Assembly (NCBI RefSeq): GCF_019175285.1
Contig: NC_056527.1
Span: 121,448,382-121,512,381 of the forward strand
DNA: 64,000 nt
Direction of reading: 5' to 3'
Origin: Sceloporus undulatus
Lineage: Eukaryota > Chordata > Lepidosauria > Squamata > Phrynosomatidae
Shown: positions 1 through 9,026 of the stretch, in pieces
How positions within the stretch are numbered: position 1 is the first letter of the stretch
How the letters are laid out: the number at the start of each line of letters is the position of its first letter
Made by a program: the position numbers and the translations under genes
The notes under the pieces: model-generated
The model's input: the letters and a program-made list of their open reading frames with translations, nothing else
The model's database searches: none
Told to the model about the DNA's origin: nothing

Positions 1-213
1 ACACTGGGCATGGGCACAGATGGCTTAAAGCAGGACTGGCATTTGGGGGAGCTTGTTTTGGGACCAGGCCTGTCTGGTGGGATAGGGATAATCCTTCCCT
101 TGCCTCACCTGCCATTTGGGCTATGGAAAGTTTTGGAGGGTTCCAGAGTTTCCAGTCTGCTCAATCCCCATCTCTCATCCCCATCTTTCTCTCATCCCCA
201 TCCTTCTCTTCCA
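1..213 (+). other. Intron upstream of the Shadoo-like coding exon
   Basis: A pyrimidine-rich tract with repeated CATCCCCAT-like words ends in a good splice acceptor (TTCTCTTCCAG, AG at 212-213) eleven bases before the start codon. SPRN and PRNP genes normally keep the whole reading frame in one exon behind a 5'-UTR intron, which fits. The 5' exon and promoter lie outside the window. Confidence 0.6.
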
Positions 214-224
214 GGATCATCACC

Positions 225-728
225 ATGAGGAAGACCTGGGTCACCTGGACCTGGATCTTCATGCTCCTGGTGGCCCTTTTCAGTGAAGCCGCCTTTGGCC
301 GCAGAGGCGGAGGTCGAGGGGGCGGCAGCAGCAAAGGACGAGGGTCCGGGACTTCTTCTTCATCAGCTTCCCGTGGTGGTTTCCATGCCCTGCCAAGGAA
401 GAGCACCAGCAGTGGCCAAAGCCAACCGGGCGGCTCCGGCAGCAGCAGCGGTCGCGGGGCAAAGATGGCAGGGGCAGCTGCAGTTGGGGCTGCGGTGGGC
501 TATGGCCTCAGCTCCCTTGGCAGACCCCGCTATTCCCGGGGAGGAGGGTATGGCTCCTCGTCGGCCAGCAAACCAGTGGCCCAGCCTGGCTTCCAGAACC
601 CCAACTGGTCCGACCCCATGATGGAAAGCGAGGTCTACAGCCAAGCGTCCAAGGAGCCCTGTGGGGTGACCCTCCTCACCTTCTCCCCTGTGATCTGTGG
701 GGTCACCTACCTGCTTGCCCAGGGCTGA
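225..728 (+). CDS. Shadoo/prion-family cell-surface protein (SPRN-like), complete single coding exon
   Basis: 167-aa protein. I start at ATG 225 (context ATCACCATGAGG) because the upstream in-frame ATG at 123 lies before the splice acceptor. Residues 1-25 are a signal peptide (MRKTWVTWTWIFMLLVALFS). Residues 26-40 are RGG-rich like the basic repeats of Shadoo, followed by a Ser/Gly-rich stretch. Residues 80-98 (AKMAGAAAVGAAVGYGLSS) match the palindromic hydrophobic core shared by PrP and Shadoo. Asn127 is in an NWS glycosylation sequon. The C-terminus (CGVTLLTFSPVICGVTYLL) looks like a GPI-attachment signal. There is no folded PrP-type helical domain, so Shadoo is the better fit. The family acts at the outer cell surface, mainly in nervous tissue. 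Unlike typical Shadoo it has two Cys (146, 158), both near the C-terminus. Whether it is SPRN itself or a second paralog cannot be settled here. Confidence 0.8.
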   Translation: MRKTWVTWTWIFMLLVALFSEAAFGRRGGGRGGGSSKGRGSGTSSSSASRGGFHALPRKSTSSGQSQPGGSGSSSGRGAKMAGAAAVGAAVGYGLSSLGRPRYSRGGGYGSSSASKPVAQPGFQNPNWSDPMMESEVYSQASKEPCGVTLLTFSPVICGVTYLLAQG

Positions 729-880
729 GTCTGATGAAAGACTCAAGATGAAGGAGAAGACGGCAGAGAGGAGTCGCCGATCGTTCTTTGCTTTGCTTTT
801 GCTGTGAAGGCTGATGCTTGCCAGGGATGATGGGAAACTCCATTGAGAGGGACCCACCAAAAGCCACGACCTTTCCAAGG

Positions 881-1155
881 AGTTTATCACACAAAGGAGA
901 TTGGGAGTTTATCCCATGAATATCCTGGGAAAATTCACACGAAACGATTTCGCACAGTGTCACACAAAACCCACCATTAAAGTGGTCACAATTAACGCGT
1001 ATCTTTCTACTTTCAGGATTTCAGTGACAATGCATTTCCAATATCACTTTATTTGCGCAATTGCATGTGATAATCATTCACACAATTCCTCACCATTTTT
1101 GCTTTATTTGCAGGATGCTTTGAATGCACTTTAATCTCTCTTTAATGCCAAAATC
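881..1155 (+). mobile_element. TTATCACA-type foldback DNA element
   Basis: Starts with AGGAGTTTATCACACAAAGG. The body is the reverse complement, with some divergence, of the element at 23610-23920; for example GCACTTTAATCTCTCTTTAATG here matches ATTAAAGAGAGATTAAAG there. It is probably a non-autonomous DNA transposon; superfamily not assigned. The right end is blurred. Confidence 0.6.
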
Positions 1156-1592
1156 TGTAAGGGAGCCAGATGGGGTTTCTCAAGATCAGGAAGCGCATGG
1201 CTTGAAAATGGGTGTGCAAATCTCGGTGTATTTCATGTTTGCATGAAGCACTTAAAAAAAAGTTTTATACCCATTGAGTGAAATTATGAAATCTGCAAAG
1301 TTTTTGGACACATTTGGAGACTTAGGTTTACAAGAACAGATACAATTGGAATTATTTATGAAATGCATAAACTGCCTTTGGGGATAAATCCTCCCTGAGG
1401 ACCACTAAGAAACTGGGCGAGACGCTGGCCTTTTGGAAGCTGATTTGCAATATTTGCTCTCTTGCAAGGTAGAGGAGGAAGCTTCATAAGTATTGGTATT
1501 CCTTTAATACTTTTTGTTTGCTGTTTTAAAGGCTGGAAATGATTGAGCAACGAAGCAATAATGAAAAAGGCTCCTTCTGCTTCTGCATCTGC

Positions 1593-1598
1593 AATAAA
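1593..1598 (+). terminator. Candidate polyadenylation signal for the Shadoo-like gene
   Basis: AATAAA lies 865 bases past the stop codon. An ATTAAA at 976 is closer but sits inside a transposon remnant. Prion-family transcripts often have long 3' UTRs, so either could be used. Confidence 0.3.
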
Positions 1599-3154
1599 TA
1601 TGTAAGGAAGCAAGCTTTCTCTTGATTGACTCTTGGCCTCTTCTCTTGCTCCTCTTTTCAAAAGTGGTAATAGCTCAGTAATCAGTCAGTCCAATCAATC
1701 AATCATTGCCTTTCTCCCAATATGGAACAAGGTGGATCACAATATAAGTTTGTTTGTTTTAAAATCTACAGGTGTCAGGGAAACCGTGCAGCCCTCTCGA
1801 TGATTTTGGATTGCATCTTCCAACATTCCCCATTTATGGCTATGACAGGTAGGGCTGATGGGAGTTGCAGTCCAATAACACTAGCTGGAAGGATGCTTGA
1901 TTCCCATCCCTGATCAACAGGTTCTTCTGATCCAGCTCTGATCGTTGCAAGCTTTACACTATAATAAAATGACGCTGCTCACGGTGATTAATTCAAATGC
2001 ATTTATTTTGAAGGAACTTGCAATGGGAGTCCTATGACTACAGTACAGCGAGGCATGGAAATCCTATGTACAAGGTTGCCCTCTGCTGACACAAAGAGGC
2101 AGATCTCAACACATTTCAGGCAGGAAAAAAAGGTGATCGGTGAGATCTCTTTGGGTAGATTTGCTCCTTTTTATTTTTTAATATGTCCCTGCTAGATAGA
2201 AATGCAAGCATGTCAGAGAAAAAAGGCTAGGTTAGGCCCATTCTTTCTTGCACATAATGTGCTGCATGGACTTTGCTTGCCCTCATTTGGGATGGAAAAA
2301 AAATAACAGTTGGCCTTCCACTTTTGAGTTTTGGGGTTTTGGTTATTGACGAATTTGATCAATATGTTCTCTCTAGGAATCTCTAGGTCCTCCAGCGTAA
2401 TTTCTGGCAGAAGTTGACAATAGATCCATGCCAGAAAGACTAGAGATTGCTAGAAAGTACACTTCTCTAGTCATTTGTATTCTGTGACCCTGCCCCCCCC
2501 CAGAAATGCATGTATGTCTATTGTCCCATTGAGACCAGTCTCTTTGACCTGTCCATTGCCTCCCAATGAGTGCTATCCATTTCCCCTGATGTTTCCCAAA
2601 CTTTCTGCATGCCAAGAAGAGAGAATCCCTTTTAGGAAAGATGCTGCCCTTCCATCTGTTATTCCCTGTCCTTTGGGACCATGCGGCTGCCACATTGCAT
2701 TAGTGCAAACAGGGCTCCTATTTTTATTTACTTATTTAAGCGCTCTCATGTTTTCCGTTTCTCCAGCAAGATGCGATCTTAACCTGAAGAAGCAGAAAGG
2801 TGTGAAGAAGGGAGTGTCAGGATTGCTGTGCAAACATTGTTCATAGGCTGCTGGGCTGCCAGTAAGGAGGAAAAGGCTGCCAACTGGGAAGTTCATCAGT
2901 CCCTTGCAATGGAGAGATACTGGAGACCCAGCAGCCAGGAAACAGAATGACACAGGTATAAAAGTTGAGGCAATAGCCAGGAAGGGCAAGAAGCAGTTTT
3001 GGAGTGGAGGATTTGTCCTCCCCAGTTTTGGAAGACTGCTATGGAAGGACTGGGAGGCAAGGGCAGAAGGAGAAGGGAGAGCCAGCAACTTGCCCAGGAG
3101 GCAGATTTCCTTGCTTCCTGGGCTCCAGCTTTGCCTTCTTCCAAAGTCCTAGAG

Positions 3155-3290
3155 CAGCGGTTCCCAAACTTTTGTCTTCCAGATGTTTTGGACTTCAGCT
3201 CCCAGAATTCCTGATCATTGACCATTGACTTTGGCTTCGGGAAGTTGAAGTCCAAAACACCTGGAAGACCAAAGTTTGGTCATCACTGTT
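3155..3290. mobile_element. hAT-type palindromic MITE (CAGTGGTTCCCAAAC termini)
   Basis: The left arm (CAGCGGTTCCCAAACTT, then ATGTTTTGGACTTCAGCTCC) is the inverted complement of the right arm (GAAGTTGAAGTCCAAAACA, then CCAAAGTTTGGTCATCACTG). Other copies lie at 10189, 48082 and 51181, the last with an 8-bp target duplication. Confidence 0.7.
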
Positions 3291-3317
3291 CCAGACAGTT
3301 GGAGGAGACTCCTCTCT

Positions 3318-3689
3318 GGAGCTTATCGCACAGGATGAATGCCGTCCAGAAATTAATTCAAACTGAAAACAACCCACGTTTGCGGATTGTTTTTCATATG
3401 ACTTTCGTGGTTAATCCAAACAGAAAGCTGAAAAAAAACCCCCTCATTTGTGGGATGTTTTTCAGACAATGTTTGCATGAAAGAGAAATAATGTGAAAGT
3501 AAGCTGAATGCAAAGTTATCCAAACCAACCCCTTTTTTACATTTGCTAAATTTTGAAAGTACAAAGGAGCTTTCCGTTTGGATTAATTTCTCATTATTTT
3601 TCTTTCATGCCAACGCATCTGACAAACAGATATTAAAATCCCATTTCTGCATGGGTTTTTACCAATTCGCCCTCCTTGTGATAAACTCC
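3318..3689. mobile_element. TTATCACA-type foldback DNA element
   Basis: Termini GGAGCTTATCGCACAGG and CCTTGTGATAAACTCC are imperfect inverted repeats. The interior also folds back: ATGACTTTCGTGGTTAATCC near 3400 versus GGAGCTTTCCGTTTGGATTAA near 3567. No coding capacity. Confidence 0.6.
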
Positions 3690-4149
3690 AGAGTATTAAC
3701 AAGGGCCAGTCTACTATTCTTTGAAAGACTCTGCAGCCCAAATCTGGCCTCTGTGGTAGCTTAGATCAAGACAGAGAGACCAATCTAGAATGGAAAATAT
3801 CCCATTCTGCAGATATTTTGAGCTAGCTTCTTCTCAATTGCATAGCCAAAAAGCAGCTTCTTTCCTCCCACCCCACACTTTCCCAAAGGCTCACGCTGCC
3901 CAGGTCCTAGCGAGAGACATTAATAGAGTCTGCAACTAAAGGAAGTTCAGGCCTTATGCCTCCTGCATTTATGCTTCCCATTAATGCCCAAAGCTCTGCT
4001 TGGTCTGGATCTTCACTAAGTCGGCTGTGCAACCCAAACTGGAGCAAACCCCACAGCAAAACCACTCAGGAAAGGTCCATGGAGACATGATTCCTGGTCC
4101 ATCTGGGTGAGAACCATCAGGGACATGGAAATGTATCTTCTGCCATGAG

Positions 4150-4152
4150 CCT
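4150..4152 (-). other. Splice acceptor of the probable noncoding exon 6, SFTPC-like copy 1
   Basis: On the minus strand a strong pyrimidine tract ends TTTCCCTTTCTGCCTTGCAG, with AG at 4152-4151, so the exon would begin at 4150 and run left. It pairs with the donor just after the stop codon of exon 5 (exon end 4504). Human SFTPC also has a wholly untranslated sixth exon. I found no convincing AATAAA downstream, so the 3' end is undefined. Confidence 0.5.
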
Positions 4153-4507
4153 GCAAGGCAGAAAGGGAAACATGAGGAGTGGTCTCCTGAGCCTCTTCCT
4201 CTGTATAAAAAGGGCAAGCAATGGCAGCAGTGCCTATTCTTGAGGGTCAAACAGAACATCTGCTGCCTCCTTGATAATGTTGTCCCCGTCTCACCCCAAG
4301 TTGTCCCTCCTTCCCTTGGAAAGGTCTTTGGATCCCTAAAGTTTCAATGGGCTATTTGATGTGGCTACCTTGGTATCTTGGTATCAGTGCATTTAAGGGT
4401 TGCATGGTGCCTCCAAGGCCTGAATGCCACACAGTTCTCACCCTTGCTGTAGATAGACCTGGTCCTTGTTCACAACTATCTAATGTCCTTCTTCACAACT
4501 TACCTTT

Positions 4508-7500
4508 CTAAGCCCAGAAGATGGGGACATGGCTGCAGAGGATGTTAAGCGTGGTTCCCAAGCTGGATCGATCCACCAAGGCTCTAAGGTGCATGCCCTC
4601 CTCCTTCGGTGGAAGAGACCTGAAGGATGACTTAGCCTGTCCCAGAAGTCAAAGACAGAGCCTTCTTAGTCTGGAAAGATCAGTCTGCAAAGGGATCTTG
4701 TAGCACCTTTGAGACTAACTGAAAGAAAGAAGCTGGGAGCATGAGCTTTCCTAGACTTGAGTCTACTCCAAACAGGCTGTGTGCGAGAATAGCAATAGAA
4801 GTGCAAAACTTCTGAGTATGGAGATGAGGTGACAAGTCTACAAAAGGGCGTACTACCAGCTTCTTTCTTTCAGTTACCCTCAAAGTCGCTACAAGATCCC
4901 TTTGTATATCTATGCAAGAAGGCAAGAGAGATGGGACTATTCTGCCTTTCTGCATGAGATGAATCCCATGAAACTGGGCTGGGAATCATGCAGCTTCTAG
5001 ATATTGCAAATCCCAACATTGGCTATATTGGCTAGGGCTGATGGGAGTTGCAGTCCAACAACAAATAGAAGGAAGCATAACTCCTGACCCAGCCAGACTG
5101 GACTGGACCTCTCTTAAGTAGCTCCATCAGCTTTTGAGAGCCATGTGATTCCCACCTTTATATTAGAATATATGCTGTGTGCACATATGATCTCATAGAT
5201 GTCTATTCCTCAGTTATCTGCAGAGTACTTACTACCTTTTTACTACTGGAGTACCTTCTTACTATTAGAACCAATATCTTCCATAGTTGGCCAGGTTGCA
5301 GCTCTTACCTGGAATTCATTGAAGATATTGTCCAGTCCTTGCACATTCTCCTTATCCATCCTTGTGATGTAACAGGCTTCTCCATGCCAAGGTTTATAGC
5401 CAATCAACAGCTATATGTAGACAGAGAGTTTGCAATTTAATCTGCTTTGCCTAAGTACACATTTTGTGAACCAAGTTCAACATAGGAAGAGATGGGGAAC
5501 TTCTTTTCAAGTTGATATGAAACAAGGAAGGTGATAACTCCTGTAAAGCTATCAGTGCCTTGGATAGCTCTTGCAAAGTCTGGACCAACATCCAGAATGG
5601 ATTGACTTCCCCATTGATACGAAAGACAGCAACCACCACTTTGAGGGCAGTCCTTTGAGAGGAAAGTTTGTATTCCAAACTTTCTCCACATTCAACACTT
5701 TGGAGTTAACATCATGATTCACTATAGGTCAATTTCAACACCTGGAAAAGTTCCTTTAATTTGAACATCAGTACCCAGAATCCATGGACACCATAGCCAC
5801 AAACCCCCAAATGCTCAGTCTGCACTATAGACACCTATTCTTGTTTCTCACCTTGTTAAAGTCATAAGTGACTGCAGCAGGGCCACGGATTCCATCATCC
5901 ACCTGGAAGGTGGCCACTTCTTCCATATCTGTGGGCAGATCCAGCCATGACTCTTTCCCTCCATGGCCTTCAATGGTCATTTGCAAAACCTATGAATGCA
6001 GTAACAGAAAGAGGCCATGGTGCAAGGGATTGCCCTTATTTTCAGCAGCCATCGCTGCAGGGCTAGCAATCTCTGCTGTGAGAGAAAGCACACCACTACA
6101 GGGACAGAATGCAACATACAACAAGGGACAGAAGTAATCCCAAGGCGTTAAAACAGGGGTTACCACACTTTGGAGTTACTACACTTTGCAGGAGAGGGGA
6201 GTGTTAGATGATGTGCAAAGGACTACAGAATTTGTTGTTGTTGTTAACTGCCATCGAGTCGATTTCAACCCATGTCAACCCTGTGGATGAGACATCTCCA
6301 AGACTCCCTGTCCTCCACTGCTTTGCTTAGGTCCTGCAAATTCATACCCATGACTATAGGGTTCAGCTATCTAGCATGTGGTCTTCCTCTCTTTCTACTT
6401 CCCTTCACCTTTCCTAGGATTATTATCTTTTCCAGTGAGTCATTCTTTCTCATGATGTGGCCAAAGTATTGCAGCCTCAGTTTAGTCATCTTGGCTTCCA
6501 GGGAGATTTTTGGCTCTGCAATAGGACCCCTTTGTTGGTCTTTTTGGCTGTCCATAGAATAGAATAGCACCATCCAAAAAGAGATATATGCATGTGTGCT
6601 TACATGTGCACACATCACTAACAGGAGTCTGGCCACCGAATCCTGCTGATCAGGCCCACCACTAGCATGGAAACATTTGCCCAGAAGAAGTGTCCCCTAC
6701 CCACAGCTGAGCATCCTTGCCTGTTCTACTCACCGTCTCAGTATGCGCCTGGGTGACATACAACCCCATCAGGAGTACTCCCACAATGATCACCACAATA
6801 AGGACGACGACAATCAAAATGATCAGGACTCGCTTGATGTGAATTGGGCAGCCGGGTAGCTTGGGCAAACGGCAGAGAAGTTTGGGCAGATTGCAGGGCA
6901 GGCAGCAGCACATCCGGCAGCAAGTGCCACAACCCGGGCAGCAGCAACAGCCTGGGCAGGAACCGCACCCGGGGCAGCAACCGCCGCATCCAGGACAGCA
7001 GCCTCCGCAGCCAGGGCAGCCGCCTCCAAGGCCAGGTATTGATGGACAGCTGTCGCAACAGCCGCAACAGTCGCAGCAGCTGCAGCAGCCGCAACAAGGG
7101 CAGCAGCCAGGTTCTGGAGGTTCTGGGGGACGATGGTCCTATGGAGGGAGAGAAAATGGAAGAGCAGGGAGAGAAGTCATCTCTTGTAGAGGGAAAGAAG
7201 CAAGAAAGCCACTGGCTGGTGAGAGAAAGACAGTCTGTAGAGTAGCCTGTAGAGCAGTGGACTTGTTGTTGCGTGCCTTCAAGTCATTTCCAACTTATGG
7301 CGAACCTATGATGGGGTGTTCTTGGCAAGATTTGCTCATAGGGGGTTTGCCATTGCTTTCTCCTGACTCTGAGAGACTGTGACTTGCCCAAGATCATCCC
7401 ATGGGTTTCATGGCCAAGCTGGGAGTCAGACCCTGGTCTCCTGAATTATAGTCCAACACTCAAACTACTACACCATGCTGGCTCTCCATGTAGTGGACTA

Positions 7501-8120
7501 CAAGCCCTATCCTCCTGGGTTTTCCCTGCCATTGGTTGATTCCCCAGCTTCTTGACCTCTAAACTGCTCAGTACCCTTGTGGCTTCTCTCTTCTCCCAGT
7601 GAATGAAGGCAATGATATAGCACTAGTTTTTTGCCTACAAATAAGGTGGGCCCAAGTGCCATTTTTCTTTCTGGGAACCAAGTGGGAGGTGAAGATGGCA
7701 CATGGACTGTCAAAAATACACACTCCCCCCAGATGTGGCAAAAATTGAATGAACCCAAAGTCAGAAGTGTCCAGAGGTCCTCTTTTAGTTTTACAGGAAC
7801 AAACATTAAAAGAAATAAACTAATCAAACCATGCCTTTGCAACCAAGGTGTTGTACACAGAGGTAGTGCACATTGTGCAATGAACTTTTGCTGGTATATT
7901 GCTTTGGTCACACAAGAGAAATGGGATTTTGGTTTATGGGTCCTAACCGTTCCATTTCTTTCTGTGCTTATTTAAAATGACACCTAGAAATCTGGCCAAG
8001 GAAAAAGAAATGAAGAAAAGGAATTGTGTCCAAACATGGAGAAGGACTCACCATCACCGTCAGTGGTTCTTGAAGCAGCATCTGCTTTGTGACAACTTCC
8101 ATCTCCTCCTCCTTCTCCAT
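4508..8120 (-). CDS. Surfactant protein C-like precursor with cysteine-rich juxtamembrane domain (SFTPC paralog, copy 1)
   Basis: Five coding exons, all phase 0: 8120-8052, 7138-6734, 5989-5852, 5410-5309, 4636-4508 (stop 4510-4508); 280 aa. Exon 1 has 23 codons ending VM. Exon 2 holds a Cys/Gly/Pro-rich domain and then the SP-C helix ([35 protein letters not shown]). Exons 3-5 form the linker and BRICHOS domain, with the conserved [17 protein letters not shown] and the LGTT-NILCS tail; the BRICHOS cysteine pair (EACY, NILC) is kept. The family is type II membrane proteins whose BRICHOS chaperones the beta-prone helix before processing in lamellar bodies. A donor (GTAAGT) sits four bases after the stop, as in human SFTPC with its noncoding exon 6. 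It has no in-frame stop or broken splice site. Function of the extra domain is unknown. Confidence 0.87.
4681..4773 (-). mobile_element. Penelope-like element fragment with decayed hammerhead motif
   Basis: On the minus strand: GAGTAGACTCAAGTCTAG GAAAGC (a hammerhead stem II plus GAAA), then the family tail AGTTAGTCTCAAAGGTGC and ACAAGATCCCTTTGCA. The CUGANGA half of the ribozyme core is degraded (TTTGGAG). It lies in intron 4 of the SFTPC-like gene. Confidence 0.55.
4857..4915 (+). mobile_element. Penelope-like element tail fragment
   Basis: Carries AGCTTCTTTCTTTCAGTTA then CTACAAGATCCCTTTG, the same tail as the minus-strand fragment 85 bases to the left, in opposite orientation. Confidence 0.45.
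6229..6535 (-). mobile_element. Non-LTR retrotransposon 3' end (L2/RTE-like LINE fragment)
   Basis: The minus strand encodes a peptide with [18 protein letters not shown] and GRPHAR, typical of the C-terminus of LINE reverse-transcriptase proteins. It ends in a short repeat tail (GTTAACAACAACAACAA). The tail resembles that of the tRNA-derived SINEs in this window (ACTTGAAGGCACACAACAAC), consistent with shared mobilisation. It lies in intron 2 of the SFTPC-like gene. Confidence 0.6.
6734..7138 (-). CDS. Exon 2 of SFTPC-like copy 1: cysteine-rich domain plus SP-C helix
   Basis: 135 codons against 47 in the neighbouring copy. The acceptor is TTTCTCTCCCTCCATAG and the donor GTGAGT. The exon opens [13 protein letters not shown], followed by Cys pairs alternating with G, S or D ([17 protein letters not shown]), then heptads of the form CPGCGGC, then [19 protein letters not shown] and GCPIHIKR, leading into the valine/isoleucine-rich helix. 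By my count 35 of the first 97 residues are Cys. In SP-C the N-terminus faces the cytosol, so this domain would sit at the cytosolic membrane face, next to the position of the palmitoylated CysCys of mammalian SP-C. Palmitoylation or metal binding are possible; neither is shown. Confidence 0.85.
6971..7035. repeat. 21-bp tandem repeat coding the CPGCGGC heptads
   Basis: About three units: GGGCAGCAACCGCCGCATCC, GGACAGCAGCCTCCGCAGCC and GGGCAGCCGCCTCCAAGGCC (plus strand, each followed by A). Each is 21 bp, i.e. seven codons, so expansion keeps the minus-strand reading frame. Confidence 0.75.
7262..7487 (-). mobile_element. tRNA-derived SINE (squamate type)
   Basis: Reverse complement of the standard unit: head with GTAGTAGTTTGAGTGTTGGA (A box region), middle with AGCCTCAGAG-like text, tail TTGAAGGCACGCAACAACAA. 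Near full length. In intron 1 of the SFTPC-like gene. Confidence 0.75.
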
Positions 8121-8196
8121 GGTCCAAAGTGTTGCTGCGTTTCTGCCCTTGCTGCCAACTAGTTCTTCGAATGGAGGGTGCCAGGTATTAATATAG

Positions 8197-8205
8197 CTAT
8201 ATATA
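8197..8205 (-). promoter_or_regulatory. TATA box of SFTPC-like copy 1
   Basis: TATATATAG on the minus strand, about 77 bases upstream of the start codon at 8120. A start site near 8170 would give a 5' UTR of roughly 50 bases, which contains GGCAGCAAGGGCAG, similar to the 5' UTR of copy 2 (GCAGCAAGGGCAGCTGAG). Confidence 0.6.
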
Positions 8206-8720
8206 CATCCACGGAGCCCAGGTAGCATGGCATTTCTCCATCTCATTGGCTCAGTGACGCCTTCTGGATAGAAGCCAGGAATGCCCCTTTGCTTTTGTTA
8301 CCTTTGAGGAGTCGTTTCTCCACCTGAGTTCCCCACAGCCATCAGAGCCAACTTCTCAAGAGGTCTTGGCTCTGAAACTGAGGACACTTGTCCCCGGAAA
8401 GGCAAGCCTTGTTGGCCAGAAGTTGGCAAACACTGGTCACCTGAGAATCCTTATGAGAAGAGGAGATTTTTGAACTATGAAAGTGGTCATGTTCCTTCCC
8501 CTTAAGCACCTGCTTCTCCAAGAGAATGAAATGGTTCACAGTAACCTGAGAATCGGTCTTGCCTTATGGGGACCTTCATGCCAGCTGCGTAGGCCAAGGA
8601 TTGTCTTTTTGGTGTCCCTTCCAATAAGGAAGCCAATTCTGAATATTGGGCACTCCATTCAATCGATCAATCAATCAAAGCCTAGGGCACTCCATTCAAT
8701 GAGCAATTCATCTAAGATAG

Positions 8721-8841
8721 GCAGTGTAGTATAGTGGTTTGAGTGCTGGACCAGGAGTATGAGAGACCAGGGTTCATATCCCTGCTGAACCATGATCCAC
8801 TGGGTGACTTTGGGCAAGATGTACTCTCTCAGCCTCAGAGG
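8721..8841 (+). mobile_element. tRNA-derived SINE, 5' part
   Basis: Head GTATAGTGGTTTGAGTGCTG and B box GGTTCATATCC, then TGGGCAAGAT and CTCTCAGCCTCAGAG. It breaks off where the CR1 sequence begins. Confidence 0.65.
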
Positions 8842-9026
8842 AATCATAGCATCATAGGGTTGGAAGAGACCCCAAGGGCCCTGATCCAGTCCAACCCCAT
8901 TCTGCCATGCAGGAACTTGCAATCAAAGCATCCCTGACAGATGGCCATCCAGCCTCTGTTTAAAGACCTCCAAAGACAGAGACTCCTCCACTCTCCAAGG
9001 GAGTCTATTCCTCTGTCAAACAGTTG
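8842..9026. mobile_element. CR1 LINE 3'-end fragment
   Basis: Contains the signature AATCATAGCATCATAGGGTT, GGAAGAGACCCCAAGGGCC, GTTTAAAGACCTCCAAAGA and CTCTCCAAGGGAGTCTATTC of amniote CR1 3' ends. Confidence 0.7.

Larger units (their letters stand above)
729..4149. other. 3' flank of the Shadoo-like gene and 3' flank of SFTPC-like copy 1
   Basis: No coding exon seen. The stretch holds the possible Shadoo-like 3' UTR (AATAAA at 1593), TTATCACA-type foldback elements at 881-1155 and 3318-3689, a CAGTGGTTCCC hAT-type MITE at 3155-3290, and a short copy of the repeat reading GATGGGAGTTGCAGTCCAA near 1855. The probable noncoding last exon of the minus-strand SFTPC-like gene starts at 4150 and runs leftward into it. 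Confidence 0.5.

Noticed and set aside
6367-6636. Minus-strand ORF with [13 protein letters not shown] as a host gene
   Set aside because: Motif is the C-terminus of LINE reverse-transcriptase proteins next to a LINE tail.
6861-7382. Plus-strand Gln/Pro-rich ORF ([16 protein letters not shown]) resembling a gluten- or collagen-like protein
   Set aside because: It is the antisense shadow of the Cys-rich SFTPC-like exon: TGC (Cys) read backwards gives GCA-phase Gln/Pro codons. The minus-strand exon has splice sites and continues into the SP-C helix.
4508-8120. SFTPC-like copy 1 as a pseudogene
   Set aside because: Five exons with consensus donors and acceptors, uniform phase 0, no internal stop, TATA box present and BRICHOS cysteines conserved.
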